The notes beneath the pieces were generated by a model. It made no database searches, was not told the origin of the DNA, and saw nothing but the letters and a program-made list of their open reading frames with translations. 64,000 bases of DNA from Parapusillimonas granuli (GTDB lineage: Bacteria > Pseudomonadota > Gammaproteobacteria > Burkholderiales > Burkholderiaceae_B), in the NCBI RefSeq assembly GCF_013416525.1, contig NZ_JACCEM010000001.1, forward strand, positions 434,001 through 498,000. The letters are read 5' to 3'. Below, piece by piece: positions 43,322 to 52,812 of this stretch. The translations under genes were made by a program, and so were the position numbers. Within the stretch, counting starts at the first letter, position 1. The number at the start of each line of letters is the position of its first letter.

Positions 43322-44130
43322 TGCAGGTGTTCCTGTTGTGTGGCGGCCGGATCCCCGGCCAGAGCGTCTATGAGCACGAAGGCGCGGCCCCGCTCGCAGG
43401 TCCGGACGCGTGCCTCCACGCCCCAGACTTCCCGCAGGGCGGCATCGGTGATGACGTCGCTGGGGCGCCCGAAAGAATGGATGCGACGGTCGTGCAGGAT
43501 GGCGACCCGGTCGGCCCATTGCGCGGCCAGGGCCAGGTCATGCAGCACCACGATGACTATCCGGCCTTCGTCGGCCAGGCGCCGCGCGACCCGCATGACC
43601 TGCCACTGGTGCGCGAGGTCCAGCGCGCTGACGGGCTCGTCCAGCAGCAGGACGGGGCTGCCGCGCACGACGGCCTGCGCCAGCGCGGCAAGCTGCCGCT
43701 GGCCGCCTGACAGCCGGCACAGCGGCCGCAGGGCGAGCGGGCCTATGCCCAGATGCTCGATGACGCGCAAGGCATCGAGCTCGTCTTTGCGCCGGGGGCC
43801 GATGCCGCCGCTTTGCAGAGCCGTCAGAGCCGCCTCCAGGACGGTCAGGTCGTTGTCTTCGGGAATGGACTGCGGCATGAAGCCGATGAATTCCATGCGC
43901 TTGCGCATGGTCCACGCCAGCCAGTCGCTGCCTCCGTAGAGCACGTGGCCGCGGGCCGGAACCAGCCCGGCAATCGCCTTGAGCAGCGTCGACTTGCCCG
44001 CGGCGTTCGGTCCGGCCAGGGCGATCATTTCGCCGGGACGGATGCCGGCCAGTTCGACGCCGGCGAGCACTTCGTGCCGGCGGTAATGCACGTTCAGGTT
44101 CTTGACGTCCAGCGACTGGGCGGCATTCAT
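43318..44130 (-). CDS. Iron-siderophore ABC ATPase (FecE/FepC-like)
   Basis: A 270-residue ATPase: Walker A GPNAAGKST (40-48), signature LSGGQRQ, Walker B VLLLDEP, D-loop SALDLAHQW and H-loop VLHDLALA. Length and motifs match FepC/FecE subunits of siderophore importers. The ATG at 44130 overlaps the permease stop by 4 bases. It drives transport through the permease encoded upstream. Confidence 0.93.
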   Translation of the reverse strand: MNAAQSLDVKNLNVHYRRHEVLAGVELAGIRPGEMIALAGPNAAGKSTLLKAIAGLVPARGHVLYGGSDWLAWTMRKRMEFIGFMPQSIPEDNDLTVLEAALTALQSGGIGPRRKDELDALRVIEHLGIGPLALRPLCRLSGGQRQLAALAQAVVRGSPVLLLDEPVSALDLAHQWQVMRVARRLADEGRIVIVVLHDLALAAQWADRVAILHDRRIHSFGRPSDVITDAALREVWGVEARVRTCERGRAFVLIDALAGDPAATQQEHLQ

Positions 44131-45218
44131 GTCCGGCCCCCTCGGCGGCGCATCATCAGGCCCATGAAGACGGGCAGGCCGACCAGCGCGGTCACGATGC
44201 CTATGGGCAGCATGACGCCGGGCACCAGCATTTTGCCGGCGACCGAGGCCAGCGCCATCATGGCCGCGCCGATCAGGACGCTGGCCGGCAGCAGGTGGCG
44301 GTGGCCGTCGCCGACGATCATCCGCGCGACGTGCGGGCCCACCAGGCCGACGAATCCCACCGTGCCGACGAAGGCGACGGCCGTCGCCGCCAGCAGGCTG
44401 ATGCGCACCAAGGCCCAGCGCCTGAGGGAGGGCACATTGATGCCGAAGCTGCGGGCGCGGTCTTCGCCCAGCCGCAGCGCGGTGAGCCGGCGGGCGGCGC
44501 GCCAGGAGAAGGGCGCGGTCAGGGCCAGGACCGCGGACAGGATGGCGATGCTGTGCCAGTCGGCCCGGGCCAGGCTGCCCATGCTCCAGAAAACCAGCTG
44601 TTGAAGCGCGTCTTCGCTGGCGATGAATTGCAGCAGCGACAGTACGGCGCCCGCGGCAAAGCCGATGGCGATGCCGAAGAGCACCAGGGTCTGCGCCTGG
44701 GCGCCGCGCCATTGCGCCATGACCTGCAGGAGCAGCAGGGAAGCCAGGGCGAAGACGAAGGCGTTGGCGGGCACCAGCCAGGCGGCGTCGGTGCCCGGCA
44801 CGCCCCAGCCCAGCACGATGGCCAGGGCGGCGCCCAGCGCCGCCGATGAAGAAACGCCCAGAGTGAAGGGTTCGGCCAGCGGATTGTTCAAGATGGTCTG
44901 CATCTCCGCGCCCGCCAGCGCCAGGGCGGCGCCGACCAGCAGCGCCATCAGGGCGACCGGCATCCGGACCTGCCACAGCACCACTTGCATGGGGACCGTG
45001 AGCGTGTCGGGATTCAGCAGTCCCTGGATGACTTGCGCGGGCCGCAGGGCGGCGGGGCCGGTGAGCAGGTCGGCGAGCCCGGCGGCGACCGTCAGCACGG
45101 CCAGGCCGGCCACGATGAGCCAGCGCCGCCTCACGATGCGCCGATGCAGCGCCCAGCGCGCTTGTATGACTGCATTGTCGGCCCGCGGGGCGGGCGCTAT
45201 GCCACGATAAGCTTGCAT
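44127..45218 (-). CDS. Iron-siderophore ABC permease (FecCD family)
   Basis: A 363-residue permease with about ten membrane segments. FecCD hallmarks: RMPVALMALLVGAALALAGA, EMQTILNNPLAEPFTLGVSS, and FVGTVGFVGLVGPHVARMIV before the C-terminal segments. It is a single gene, so the transporter would be a homodimer like BtuC or HmuU, not a FepD/FepG pair. It starts 4 bases after the binding-protein stop and overlaps the ATPase gene by 4 bases. Confidence 0.93.
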   Translation of the reverse strand: MQAYRGIAPAPRADNAVIQARWALHRRIVRRRWLIVAGLAVLTVAAGLADLLTGPAALRPAQVIQGLLNPDTLTVPMQVVLWQVRMPVALMALLVGAALALAGAEMQTILNNPLAEPFTLGVSSSAALGAALAIVLGWGVPGTDAAWLVPANAFVFALASLLLLQVMAQWRGAQAQTLVLFGIAIGFAAGAVLSLLQFIASEDALQQLVFWSMGSLARADWHSIAILSAVLALTAPFSWRAARRLTALRLGEDRARSFGINVPSLRRWALVRISLLAATAVAFVGTVGFVGLVGPHVARMIVGDGHRHLLPASVLIGAAMMALASVAGKMLVPGVMLPIGIVTALVGLPVFMGLMMRRRGGRT

Positions 45219-45222
45219 GGTC

Positions 45223-46347
45223 TCAATCTTTCGCTGGAGCCAGCGAGGTCCAGAACGTTCCGGTCAGGCTCTTCGCCATGAAGCGCCGATCGATCTCCGC
45301 CAGCGTGGCGGCCGGGTCCACGTCCTGGAATTCCGCGGGGTGCAGCCAGGTGGCGATCAGCTCCAGGTTCACGATGGAAAAGCCGCTGTGCCATATGCCG
45401 TGGGCCCGCTTTTCCTTGACGGCGCGGGTCTGCGCGAGTCCCACGCGCCGCAGGACGCGTTCCAGGCTGGCGCGGCTCGTGGCGGCGTCGACGTCGGGGC
45501 CCAGGAGTAGGCCGCCCCGGGCCTTCATGTGCTGTCCGCCGGTGCCGATGTAGACGGCCGGGTCGCTCGCGATCACGTATTCCGCGCTGAGCTGGCCCGC
45601 CATGCCGTCGACGATTTCGCTGCCGATCAGGCGTCCGCCCGCCAGCACCACCAGGTCGCCCATGCTGCGGCCCTCGCCCATGGACATGCAACAGGGGCCG
45701 CTGCCCGCATGCGGTTCCATCAGCACGGTCGGCAATGGACCGCCTTCCGCCTTGATGCGGGCGACGCGCCGGGCGACGCGGTCCAGGCGCTCGCGTATGA
45801 ACGCGCCCACTTCTTTACCGCGCTCCTCGCGGCCGATGAGGACCGCCAGTTTTTCTATGCCTTCCGTCGGATGCCGCAACCGCAGATTGGCTTCCAGCGT
45901 GAGGATGGCCACCGGAATGCCGGCCTGCTCCAGCTGGGACACCGCCTGTTTCGCGCTGCCGAAGAAATGATCCAGCACGACCAGGTCGGGCGCATGGGCG
46001 ATCAGCGCTTCGGCATTCAGGTTCTGCGGGCCGTCGAGCGACATCTGCGTGATCCGGTCGAAGGCTTCCGGGTCTATGCTGCGCCATTGATTCAGCGTGT
46101 GCTGGTCCAGGCGCCATCGGTTCCATGCGACGATCCGGCGGGCCGGATTCTCGTCGAGCATGGCGAGCATGGTGAAGTCGCCCGGTTCCGAGAAGATGAT
46201 GCGGCGCGCGGGTTCGGCCAGCCGGACCGTCCGCCCGGCCTGGTCGACGATTTCTATCTGGGCGGCGGCGGGCAGGCTGACCAGCAGCAGGCACCACAGC
46301 CACGCCGCCCGCCACCACGGTTTCAGGATCACGCCGGCGGCCCGCAT
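45223..46347 (-). CDS. Periplasmic iron-siderophore binding protein (FecB/BtuF class)
   Basis: A 374-residue binding protein. The leader WWRAAWLWCLLLVSLPAAAQ suggests Sec export. The body is the type III (helical backbone) fold: VRLAEPARRIIFSEPGDFTML, ALIAHAPDLVVLDHFFGS, and LVVLAGGRLIGSEIVDGMAG. Its ATG overlaps the TonB-receptor stop by one base (TGATG), which means translational coupling between the outer-membrane receptor and the periplasmic carrier. The methionine/cysteine-rich stretch GSGPCCMSMGEGRSMG in the middle is unusual for FecB proteins. Confidence 0.88.
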   Translation of the reverse strand: MRAAGVILKPWWRAAWLWCLLLVSLPAAAQIEIVDQAGRTVRLAEPARRIIFSEPGDFTMLAMLDENPARRIVAWNRWRLDQHTLNQWRSIDPEAFDRITQMSLDGPQNLNAEALIAHAPDLVVLDHFFGSAKQAVSQLEQAGIPVAILTLEANLRLRHPTEGIEKLAVLIGREERGKEVGAFIRERLDRVARRVARIKAEGGPLPTVLMEPHAGSGPCCMSMGEGRSMGDLVVLAGGRLIGSEIVDGMAGQLSAEYVIASDPAVYIGTGGQHMKARGGLLLGPDVDAATSRASLERVLRRVGLAQTRAVKEKRAHGIWHSGFSIVNLELIATWLHPAEFQDVDPAATLAEIDRRFMAKSLTGTFWTSLAPAKD

Positions 46348-48449
46348 CAGAAGCTGAGGCTGGCGCCCAGCCAGAAGCGGCGGCCTTCGTCCACCATCCA
46401 GTTGCCGTCCAGGCCCGCATAGCGCGTGCGCAGGTCAACCGGCGTCTTGTGGTCGGTCAGGTTCAGCACGGCCAGGCGCAGGGACAGATGCTTGGTGACC
46501 GCATAGTTGCCGCCCAGGTCGAAGGTGGAGCCGCCGGGCCGGGTGCGCACGCCCATCGCGCCGTTGCGGTAGGCCGCATAGCGCGCCTTGCCGCTCAGGT
46601 TCCAGCGCAGATAGGTGCCGAGCCGTTCATTCACCTGCCAGTCCAGGCGGGTGTTCAGGACGTGCTCCGGCGTCTTGTCCAGCGGTTCGCCGTCCAGGGT
46701 GAGGCCGTTGAACGAGACTTCCCCGCCGCCTTTGCGCTTGGATTTCGTGTAGGTGTAGTTGGACGACAGGTTCACCGTATCGGTCAGCGGCAGCTTCAGC
46801 GCCAGTTCCAGGCCGTAGATCTGCACCTTGTCGATGTTGTCGTACACATACAGGTGGTTCGCCGTGCCGGGGTTGAGCGGGTCCTGCATGCCGGTGTCGT
46901 AGCTGGCCACCTTGTTCTTGAAGTTGGTGTTGAACAGGGTCGCGGACACATTGCTGCCCGGCGCCCAATCGTAGATCAGGCCCAGCTCCTGGGTGACGCT
47001 GGTTTCGGGTTCCAGGTCCGGATTGCCGCACAAAGGACCGCGGAAGCCCGAGTTGCCGCCCGTCGACATGCAGTATCCCGGATTGCTCTGCCGTATCGTG
47101 GGCGCCTTGAAGCCGGTCGCCACGCCGCCCTTCAGGGTCAGGGCGTCCGTCAGGTGGTAGACGCCGTAAAGGCGGGGCGACCAGCGCTTGCCGAAGCGTT
47201 CGTCATGGTCCATGCGCACGCCGCCCGTCACGGTGAAGTCGTCCGTCACGTAGTAGTCGTCTTCGATGAAGAGCGCGTAGTTGGTCAGCGAGACGACGTC
47301 GGTGTTGGTCGGGTAATTCGCGAACTTGGCCTCGTTCTGGATGCCGTTCAGGCGGCTGTGCAGGTACTGGCCGCCGAAGCGCAGGGTATGGGAGGCGAAA
47401 GGCATGCTGAAGCTGGCGTCCAGCGCGGTGTTCACCAGGCGCCGGTTGTCGACGTACTCGCCCGTCTTGGGCCAGTTCTCCTGCACGCTGTCTTCCCGGT
47501 ACAGCGAGATCTTGGATTCGCCCAGGCGCCAGCGTCCCGTGTGGGTCAGGCCGTAAGACGTGCGGCGGAACTGGTCCTTGTTCCAGGCGAGGGAGGGCAG
47601 GATGGATCGTCCGGGCGTGGCCTCGGTCGTCAGGCGCTGGGACACCACGTCCAGGACCAGGTCCTGGTTGTCGGCCGGCCGCGCCGCCAGCTTCAGGCCG
47701 AGGCTGCGGTTGTTCCTGGCATTGGCGCCGTCCGCGCTGGGGAAATAGGTGTTGCCTTCGCTCTGGTCGTCATAGGACCCATAGACCTGCAGGCCCAGGA
47801 CGTCGTCCTTGATGGGGCCGCCGATCCAGAACTGCGATTGCCTGGCGTTGCCGTAGTCGTCATCCGTCTGCAGCGTCACGGAGCTGTCCAGCGCCGCGGA
47901 CCAGCGCTCGGGAACCTTCTTGGTGATGACGTTGACCACGCCGCCCATGGCCTCCGAGCCGTAGAGCGACGACATGGGGCCGCGCACCACCTCGATCCGC
48001 TCGATGGCGGCCAGGGGCGGCATGAATTCGTATTGCACCCCGTTCGTGCCGCGATTCATGGTTTCACGGGTGTTCTGCCGCTTGCCGTCCACCAGGAGCA
48101 GAGTGTATTCCCCCGGCAGGCCGCGGATGACGATGTCCTTGGTGTTGGGGTCGCCGCCGATGAACGTCACGCCTTCGGCGCGGCCCACGGCTTCCGCTAC
48201 GGAGGTGTAGCCGTTTTTCTTGATGTCCTCCTGCGTGATGACGGTCATCGAGGCGGGCGCATCCTTGGCCTTCTGCTGCACGCCGCTGGCGGTGACCACC
48301 ACGGTGTCCAGAGTCGTCGGCGTCTTGTTGCTCTGGGCCTGCGCGACGCCCACTCCGCATGCGCACAGCAAGGCCAGCGTCAAGGGGGCAAGCGCCAGGC
48401 TTGCGCGGGGCGTTGCGGCGATCCCTTCCCTTCCAGGCATATTCGTCAT
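46347..48449 (-). CDS. TonB-dependent outer-membrane receptor (CirA/FepA-like)
   Basis: A 700-residue receptor. A signal peptide ends near GVAQA/QS; the TonB-box-like DTVVVTASG follows. The plug has VIRGLPGEYTLLLVDGKRQN and RIEVVRGPMSSLYGSEAMGG, and the barrel ends in the aromatic WLGASLSF. A cysteine pair (YCMSTGGN and GPLCGNPDL) is typical of catecholate receptors of the FepA/CirA/IrgA group and of Bordetella BfrA-type proteins. It is the first gene of the operon; GAGGAA precedes the ATG and a Fur-box-like site lies about 90 bases upstream. It should bind an iron siderophore at the surface. Confidence 0.93.
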   Translation of the reverse strand: MTNMPGREGIAATPRASLALAPLTLALLCACGVGVAQAQSNKTPTTLDTVVVTASGVQQKAKDAPASMTVITQEDIKKNGYTSVAEAVGRAEGVTFIGGDPNTKDIVIRGLPGEYTLLLVDGKRQNTRETMNRGTNGVQYEFMPPLAAIERIEVVRGPMSSLYGSEAMGGVVNVITKKVPERWSAALDSSVTLQTDDDYGNARQSQFWIGGPIKDDVLGLQVYGSYDDQSEGNTYFPSADGANARNNRSLGLKLAARPADNQDLVLDVVSQRLTTEATPGRSILPSLAWNKDQFRRTSYGLTHTGRWRLGESKISLYREDSVQENWPKTGEYVDNRRLVNTALDASFSMPFASHTLRFGGQYLHSRLNGIQNEAKFANYPTNTDVVSLTNYALFIEDDYYVTDDFTVTGGVRMDHDERFGKRWSPRLYGVYHLTDALTLKGGVATGFKAPTIRQSNPGYCMSTGGNSGFRGPLCGNPDLEPETSVTQELGLIYDWAPGSNVSATLFNTNFKNKVASYDTGMQDPLNPGTANHLYVYDNIDKVQIYGLELALKLPLTDTVNLSSNYTYTKSKRKGGGEVSFNGLTLDGEPLDKTPEHVLNTRLDWQVNERLGTYLRWNLSGKARYAAYRNGAMGVRTRPGGSTFDLGGNYAVTKHLSLRLAVLNLTDHKTPVDLRTRYAGLDGNWMVDEGRRFWLGASLSF

Positions 48450-48536
48450 TTCTTTCCTCGTATTTCAGTGCTGTAAGGTGGCCGTTTCGGATACGGCTTG
48501 TCCTGCCCCCTCCTGCGGCAAGGCGGCAAAGCAACA

Positions 48537-48555
48537 TTGAATCATTCTCATTTAC
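48537..48555. promoter_or_regulatory. Fur-box-like site upstream of the TonB receptor
   Basis: TTGAATCATTCTCATTTAC reads on the other strand as AATGAGAATGATTCAA, a good match to the repeated (A/G)AT-hexamer form of Fur boxes. It lies 88-106 bases upstream of the receptor start, between that gene and the araC gene end. It predicts repression of the operon when iron is plentiful. Confidence 0.65.
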
Positions 48556-48618
48556 GGAATTGGTTTGAGGGACGCGCAAACTTCTTTGCGTCCGGGTCAA
48601 GTCTCGCCCGCGGGAAAG

Positions 48619-49713
48619 TCAGAGGCGGGAGCGCAGGCTCTTGGGGCTCAGGCCGAACTGGCGCCGGAAGGCCGTGGCGAAATTGGCGGCGCTGGTGTAG
48701 CCCGCGCGGTAGGCGGCCTCGGTGATGCTCAGGCCGTGCTCCAGGTCGGTGCGCGCCTGATGCAGCCGCATGAGGCGGCGGTACTCGTTGACCGAGCTGC
48801 CGAATGCATGGCGGAACTGCCTTTGCAGCGCGCTGGCGCTGAGGCCGAAGCGGCGCCCCAGTTCTTCGATCTTGAGCGGCGGGACGAGGGGCTGCTGGAC
48901 CTCGGCGTCGAGAAAGCTGCGCAGGCGCAGCATGCGGTCCTGGTCGCGGGGCCGCAGCGCGCCGGCCGGCGCGGCGCCCGGGGCGGCTTCCTTGTGCTGG
49001 CTGGCAAGCGCTTCGTACAGGAGCTCCATCGCCCGGCCGGCAAGGCGGATGCGTACCAGGCTGGGGGCGGACTCGTCCGACTGGCAGATCAGCTGCTCCG
49101 CCAGCGCCAGGGCGTGGGGGGACGGGCGCCAGGTCGTGATGCACAGCTGATCGGGGAATTTCAGGGCCAGCGGTTCGGGGGCGCCGGTTTCATGCCGCCT
49201 GGACAAGGCCGTCAATTCCCGGGCGTCGCTCAGCCAGCCCTGGCTTTCCAGCCATTCCGGAGAAAGATAGAGAGAAAGCTTGCGCTCCCATTTGCCGCGT
49301 TCCCATTGGCGCTCGAATATTGCGTCTTGCGGCATGCTGATGACGGCGGCGCTGGCGTGGCGGGCATGGTCGCCCGCCCGCAAATGCAGCCGGCGGCCGC
49401 CGATGCGCACGTCGATCTGGCCGCCCAGTACCACCACGATGCGCAGGCCCGCGCTGAAGCCCACCCGCGACACCATGTTGTGCAGGTCCGCGACTTCGGC
49501 GCAGTGCATCCACAGCCCCGGCTGCAGCTGGATCTCCCGCAGCCGGCCTTCCAGCACCGGTTCGTTGCCCGCAAAGGGCGCGGACACGAAGCGGTATCCC
49601 GGCACGTCGAATTCCAGGCTGCGCACCATGCCCAGCGCCCGCCAGGGACGTTTTCCCTTGGCGGGCGTCGGCGGCGATGCGGGATCGGCTGCGTGAGCGG
49701 GGCGGGCTTCCAT
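48619..49713 (-). CDS. AraC-family regulator (PchR-like)
   Basis: A 364-residue regulator with a long N-terminal effector part and a C-terminal AraC DNA-binding domain (RRFGLSASALQRQFRHAFGSS, then LSITEAAYRAGYTSAANFATA and FRRQFGLSPKSLR). PchR-type proteins of this size activate siderophore receptor genes when the ferric siderophore is sensed. It lies just upstream of the TonB-receptor operon on the same strand, about 170 bases away, and has a Fur-box-like site before it. The ATG at 49713 is used; a TTG at 49734 would add seven residues. Confidence 0.9.
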   Translation of the reverse strand: MEARPAHAADPASPPTPAKGKRPWRALGMVRSLEFDVPGYRFVSAPFAGNEPVLEGRLREIQLQPGLWMHCAEVADLHNMVSRVGFSAGLRIVVVLGGQIDVRIGGRRLHLRAGDHARHASAAVISMPQDAIFERQWERGKWERKLSLYLSPEWLESQGWLSDARELTALSRRHETGAPEPLALKFPDQLCITTWRPSPHALALAEQLICQSDESAPSLVRIRLAGRAMELLYEALASQHKEAAPGAAPAGALRPRDQDRMLRLRSFLDAEVQQPLVPPLKIEELGRRFGLSASALQRQFRHAFGSSVNEYRRLMRLHQARTDLEHGLSITEAAYRAGYTSAANFATAFRRQFGLSPKSLRSRL

Positions 49714-49774
49714 GGCAGGGCTTGTGCGAGGCAAAAACGGGATGAGGGCGTCGGCGCCCAGTTTACTCGATATC

Positions 49775-49793
49775 GATAATGATTCTTATTTAA
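49775..49793. promoter_or_regulatory. Fur box between araC and nitroreductase genes
   Basis: GATAATGATTCTTATTTAA matches the 19-bp Fur consensus at 13 positions, with the first nine bases (GATAATGAT) perfect. It lies 62-80 bases upstream of the AraC gene on the - strand and 140 bases before the + strand gene, so it most likely controls the AraC regulator. Confidence 0.75.
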
Positions 49794-49932
49794 ACAGATA
49801 GAGGAAAAAATGCAAGCCATTTCCATATAGGGAACATTTGCGCACGTCCCGGCCGGCGATGGGTTAGGATGCCGCCACCTGTAACCATCGTGGCCGCCCC
49901 CGCAGCCGGGGCGCGGCAAAGTGAGAAGGAAT

Positions 49933-50508
49933 ATGCTCGACCGGATTTTCCGTGAGGCGCGCACGCAGAACGCATGGCGCGATACCCCTGTTGGCGACGA
50001 GACGCTGCAAGAACTGTACGATTTGCTGAAGTGGGCGCCCACCAGCATGAATTGCGGGCCCGCCCGTTTTCTTTTCATCCGCTCGCCGGAAGCCAAGCAA
50101 AGACTGCTGCCCTTGATGAGTCCGGGCAACCGCGAGAAAACGCGCCAGGCCCCGGTGACCGTCATCGTCGGCTATGACCTCGAGTTCTACGAGCATCTGC
50201 CCAAGCTGTTTCCGCACCGCCCCGAGGCGCGGGACGGCTTTGCGGCCGAGGGCCGGCAGGCGCATGCGCAAGAGACCGCCTTTCGCAACGGCAGCCTGCA
50301 GGGCGGCTACCTGATTCTCGCCGCCAGGGCGCTCGGCCTGGATTGCGGGCCGATGTCGGGCTTCGATGCGGCGGCGGTGGATGCCGAGTTCTGGCAAGGC
50401 ACGTCCGTGCGGACCAATTTCATCTGCAATATCGGGTACGGGGACCACGCCGTCCTGCACCAGCGCCTGCCGCGCCTGGCGTTCGACGAGGCCTGCCGCC
50501 TGCTGTAG
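49933..50508 (+). CDS. Nitroreductase-family protein (RutE/HadB-like malonic semialdehyde reductase)
   Basis: A 191-residue FMN enzyme of the nitroreductase fold, close in layout to RutE/YdfG-associated malonic semialdehyde reductases: [75 protein letters not shown]. RutE reduces malonic semialdehyde to 3-hydroxypropionate in pyrimidine breakdown, but no other rut genes are nearby. The ATG at 49933 has AGAAGGA just before it; a GTG at 49921 is an alternative. Confidence 0.88.
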   Translation: MLDRIFREARTQNAWRDTPVGDETLQELYDLLKWAPTSMNCGPARFLFIRSPEAKQRLLPLMSPGNREKTRQAPVTVIVGYDLEFYEHLPKLFPHRPEARDGFAAEGRQAHAQETAFRNGSLQGGYLILAARALGLDCGPMSGFDAAAVDAEFWQGTSVRTNFICNIGYGDHAVLHQRLPRLAFDEACRLL

Positions 50509-50524
50509 CGCCCCCCGGGCCGCC

Positions 50525-52171
50525 TCAGGTGGCGCGGTCGGCTTGCCGGCGCGGGGACCGCGCCGCGTCGGCGACGCAGATTTTGTCGCGGCCGGTCCGC
50601 TTGGCCTGCTGGAGCGCGTGATCGGCCTCTTTCAGCAGCGTTTCCAGTGAACAGTCCTGGTAGTCGGCCGTGGCGATGCCGATGGACATGGTGACGCGGA
50701 CGGCCGCGCCGCCGTCCGTCGCGATCTCTTGGGCGCGAAAGGCGGCGGCGAGGCGTTGCGCCACCCTGAGCGCCCCATCCGCGTTCGTGGCGGCCAGGAC
50801 GGCCGCGAATTCGTCGCCGCCCACTCGCCCGGCGACGTCGATCTTGCGCAGAGAGGCGCGCAGGGTTTCGCCCAGCGCGGCCAGCACCCGGTCGCCGACC
50901 TTGTACCCATGGGCGTCGTTGATGGACTTGAAGTGGTCCAGGTCGATCAGCAGCAAGGAAGTGTGCGACTTGAAGCGCCGCGCGCGCTCGACTTCGATCT
51001 TGCATTGTTCGAAGAAATGGCGGCGGTTCGGCAAGCGGGTCAGGAAGTCCTGCCGTGCCAGCAGTTCGAGCTTGTTCAACTGGTTTGCATGGTCGGTGAC
51101 GTCGCGCCCGATGGCGATGATCTCTTGCAGCTGCCCGTCCTGCCCGGCCAGCCCTTGGCAGGACCAATAAAGCTGCCGTATGCCTTTCGCCGTGGGGTGG
51201 CTGTGCCTGAAGCCGGCGGTATGGGGCGGGTGCCTGAGCGCGGCGATCGCGGCGGCGGCGTCCGTTTTTTCGTCTTCCGGCAGGCAGCCGGCGAGCGTGC
51301 TCCCGGCGAGCGCGTCGCAGCTCTTGCCCAGCAGCTCGCACAAGGCGGGGTTGGCATGCACGATGCGGCCTTGCGCGTCCAGGCGCGCCACCATGTCGGT
51401 GGTGTGTTCGACGATCAGGCCGTAGTCCTGCGCGTTCCTGCGCAGGTCGGCCTGGGCCTGGGCGGCCGTGGCCGCATATTCGGCCTGGCGCCGGCGGTAG
51501 GCGCGCAAGCCGAAAACCGCTCCCAGGCAGATGAGCAGGAAAATGCTTCCGTGCAGCCAGGCCGTGCGATACCAGGTGGCGAGGACGCCGCCGGCGTCGC
51601 GCCCCACCACGACCGTCAAGGCTTGGCCCGCGACCCCCGCACCCGCCCCCAGCGTGAACAGCGACATGGTCTGCATGCCGCCGATGCGCGGCACCTTGCC
51701 TTCAGCGAAGCTGTGCCGCTGCCCGCCGCGCTGATGCCGGCGAAAGAACTCGCCGGCCGTGCCGGGATCGGCGGCGGCCGGGACGGACGAGCCGGCTTGC
51801 ATCAGGAGGATGCGTCCGTCTTCGCGGATCAGCGCGCTCCAGACGTCCGGCGCGTAGCGCACGGATTCCAGCACGCCTCGGACCTCGCTTTCGTTGAAGC
51901 CGTCCGGGCGCGCCTCGTCGGCCGCCGGCGCCTGCCCGGCCTGCATGCGGCCGGGCAGGCCGGTGAGCTGGAGCTCCAGGGTCCGGCCCGCGATGCGCGC
52001 CATGGTGGTGAGGTGTTCGGCGTTTTGCCGCTTCAGGGCGCGATAGGTGGAATACTGGTAATGCGCCAGCAGCAAGGCGAGCAGGACGAGCGCCAGCGAC
52101 AGCATCGCCCAAGGCGCATAGCGATTCGTCCATTGGAAGGCATGTCGCCGGGGTAGGGAAGTTCCATGCAT
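50525..52171 (-). CDS. Membrane-bound PAS-GGDEF diguanylate cyclase
   Basis: A 548-residue signalling enzyme that would make c-di-GMP from GTP. Order: membrane helix 21-38, a periplasmic sensing region of about 165 residues, membrane helix 207-223, a PAS domain about 248-365 ([20 protein letters not shown]), then a GGDEF domain with the intact motif GGDEF (451-455). The inhibitory site RxxD (Arg442-Asp445) lies five residues before it, so product inhibition is likely. No EAL domain. It is convergent with the nitroreductase gene and divergent from ohrR. Confidence 0.93.
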   Translation of the reverse strand: MHGTSLPRRHAFQWTNRYAPWAMLSLALVLLALLLAHYQYSTYRALKRQNAEHLTTMARIAGRTLELQLTGLPGRMQAGQAPAADEARPDGFNESEVRGVLESVRYAPDVWSALIREDGRILLMQAGSSVPAAADPGTAGEFFRRHQRGGQRHSFAEGKVPRIGGMQTMSLFTLGAGAGVAGQALTVVVGRDAGGVLATWYRTAWLHGSIFLLICLGAVFGLRAYRRRQAEYAATAAQAQADLRRNAQDYGLIVEHTTDMVARLDAQGRIVHANPALCELLGKSCDALAGSTLAGCLPEDEKTDAAAAIAALRHPPHTAGFRHSHPTAKGIRQLYWSCQGLAGQDGQLQEIIAIGRDVTDHANQLNKLELLARQDFLTRLPNRRHFFEQCKIEVERARRFKSHTSLLLIDLDHFKSINDAHGYKVGDRVLAALGETLRASLRKIDVAGRVGGDEFAAVLAATNADGALRVAQRLAAAFRAQEIATDGGAAVRVTMSIGIATADYQDCSLETLLKEADHALQQAKRTGRDKICVADAARSPRRQADRAT

Positions 52172-52200
52172 GATGGCGGACTCACTGGCTGCTTGTATTT

Positions 52201-52224
52201 ATATTGCGCGCGATTTAATATTGC
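52201..52224. promoter_or_regulatory. OhrR-box-like site before ohrR
   Basis: The segment ATATTGCGCGCGATTTAATA and following bases lie directly before the ohrR start. Its core TGCGCGCGATTTAAT (52205-52219) matches CGTGTGCGATTTAAT at 52725-52739 before ohr at 12 of 15 positions. Shared sites before ohrR and ohr are expected for autoregulated OhrR systems. Confidence 0.6.
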
Positions 52225-52228
52225 ACTC

Positions 52229-52687
52229 ATGAAGCAGAAAGACACGCATAACCCTGCGGCAAGCCTATTGCTGGACGACCAGCTTTGCTTTGCGCTTTAT
52301 TCCACCAGTCTTGCGATGAACAAAGTTTATCGCAAGTTGCTGCGTTCGCTGGGCATCACTTATCCGCAGTATCTCGTCATGCTGGTGCTATGGGAAGGCG
52401 ACGAGCTGACCGTCTCGGAAATCGGCGAGCGGCTGTTCCTGGATTCCGCCACGCTGACGCCTCTGCTCAAGCGGCTGGAACTGGCCGGCCTGGTCCGGCG
52501 CGACCGCGCGCAGAACGACGAGCGGCAGGTGATCGTTTCCCTGACGACGGCCGGCAGGGCGCTGCATGCCAAGGCCCGGATGGTGCCGGTGGCGGTTACC
52601 TGCGCCACGCAATGCTCGGCCGAAGAACTGGCCGCCACCAAGCTGGCGCTGGAAAGGCTGCGGGGGCATTTTCTGGAGCATGAATGA
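52229..52687 (+). CDS. ohrR: OhrR, MarR-family organic-peroxide sensor
   Basis: A 152-residue MarR-type repressor. The reactive Cys20 sits in [18 protein letters not shown], exactly the OhrR pattern. Cys125 and Cys129 near the end suggest the two-cysteine mechanism seen in Xanthomonas OhrR, where a peroxide-formed sulfenate forms an inter-subunit disulfide and releases DNA. The winged helix is [20 protein letters not shown], then [17 protein letters not shown]. The ATG at 52229 has no ribosome site. It lies 125 bases before ohr, which it should repress. Confidence 0.92.
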   Translation: MKQKDTHNPAASLLLDDQLCFALYSTSLAMNKVYRKLLRSLGITYPQYLVMLVLWEGDELTVSEIGERLFLDSATLTPLLKRLELAGLVRRDRAQNDERQVIVSLTTAGRALHAKARMVPVAVTCATQCSAEELAATKLALERLRGHFLEHE

Positions 52688-52710
52688 AATGATGGGGTTT
52701 GCTGCAGCGT

Positions 52711-52745
52711 CTTGCAATATGTATCGTGTGCGATTTAATCGTGTA
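52711..52745. promoter_or_regulatory. OhrR-box-like site before ohr
   Basis: GCAATATGTATCGTGTGCGATTTAATCGTG lies in the 125-base gap between ohrR and ohr. It carries the same GCGATTTAAT core as the site before ohrR, 73 bases or more before the ohr start. Its presence suggests that ohr has its own OhrR-controlled promoter besides read-through from ohrR. Confidence 0.6.
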
Positions 52746-52812
52746 ACAAAATCTGGCTCCAAGAGCCGGTATCCCTGGCAGTTCGCCAATTCTTTCACTC
52801 AAGGAGAGTCGT

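Noticed and set aside
46449-48476. 675-residue + strand open frame opposite the TonB receptor
   Set aside because: The receptor on the other strand has a signal peptide, plug and barrel motifs; the antisense frame has none.
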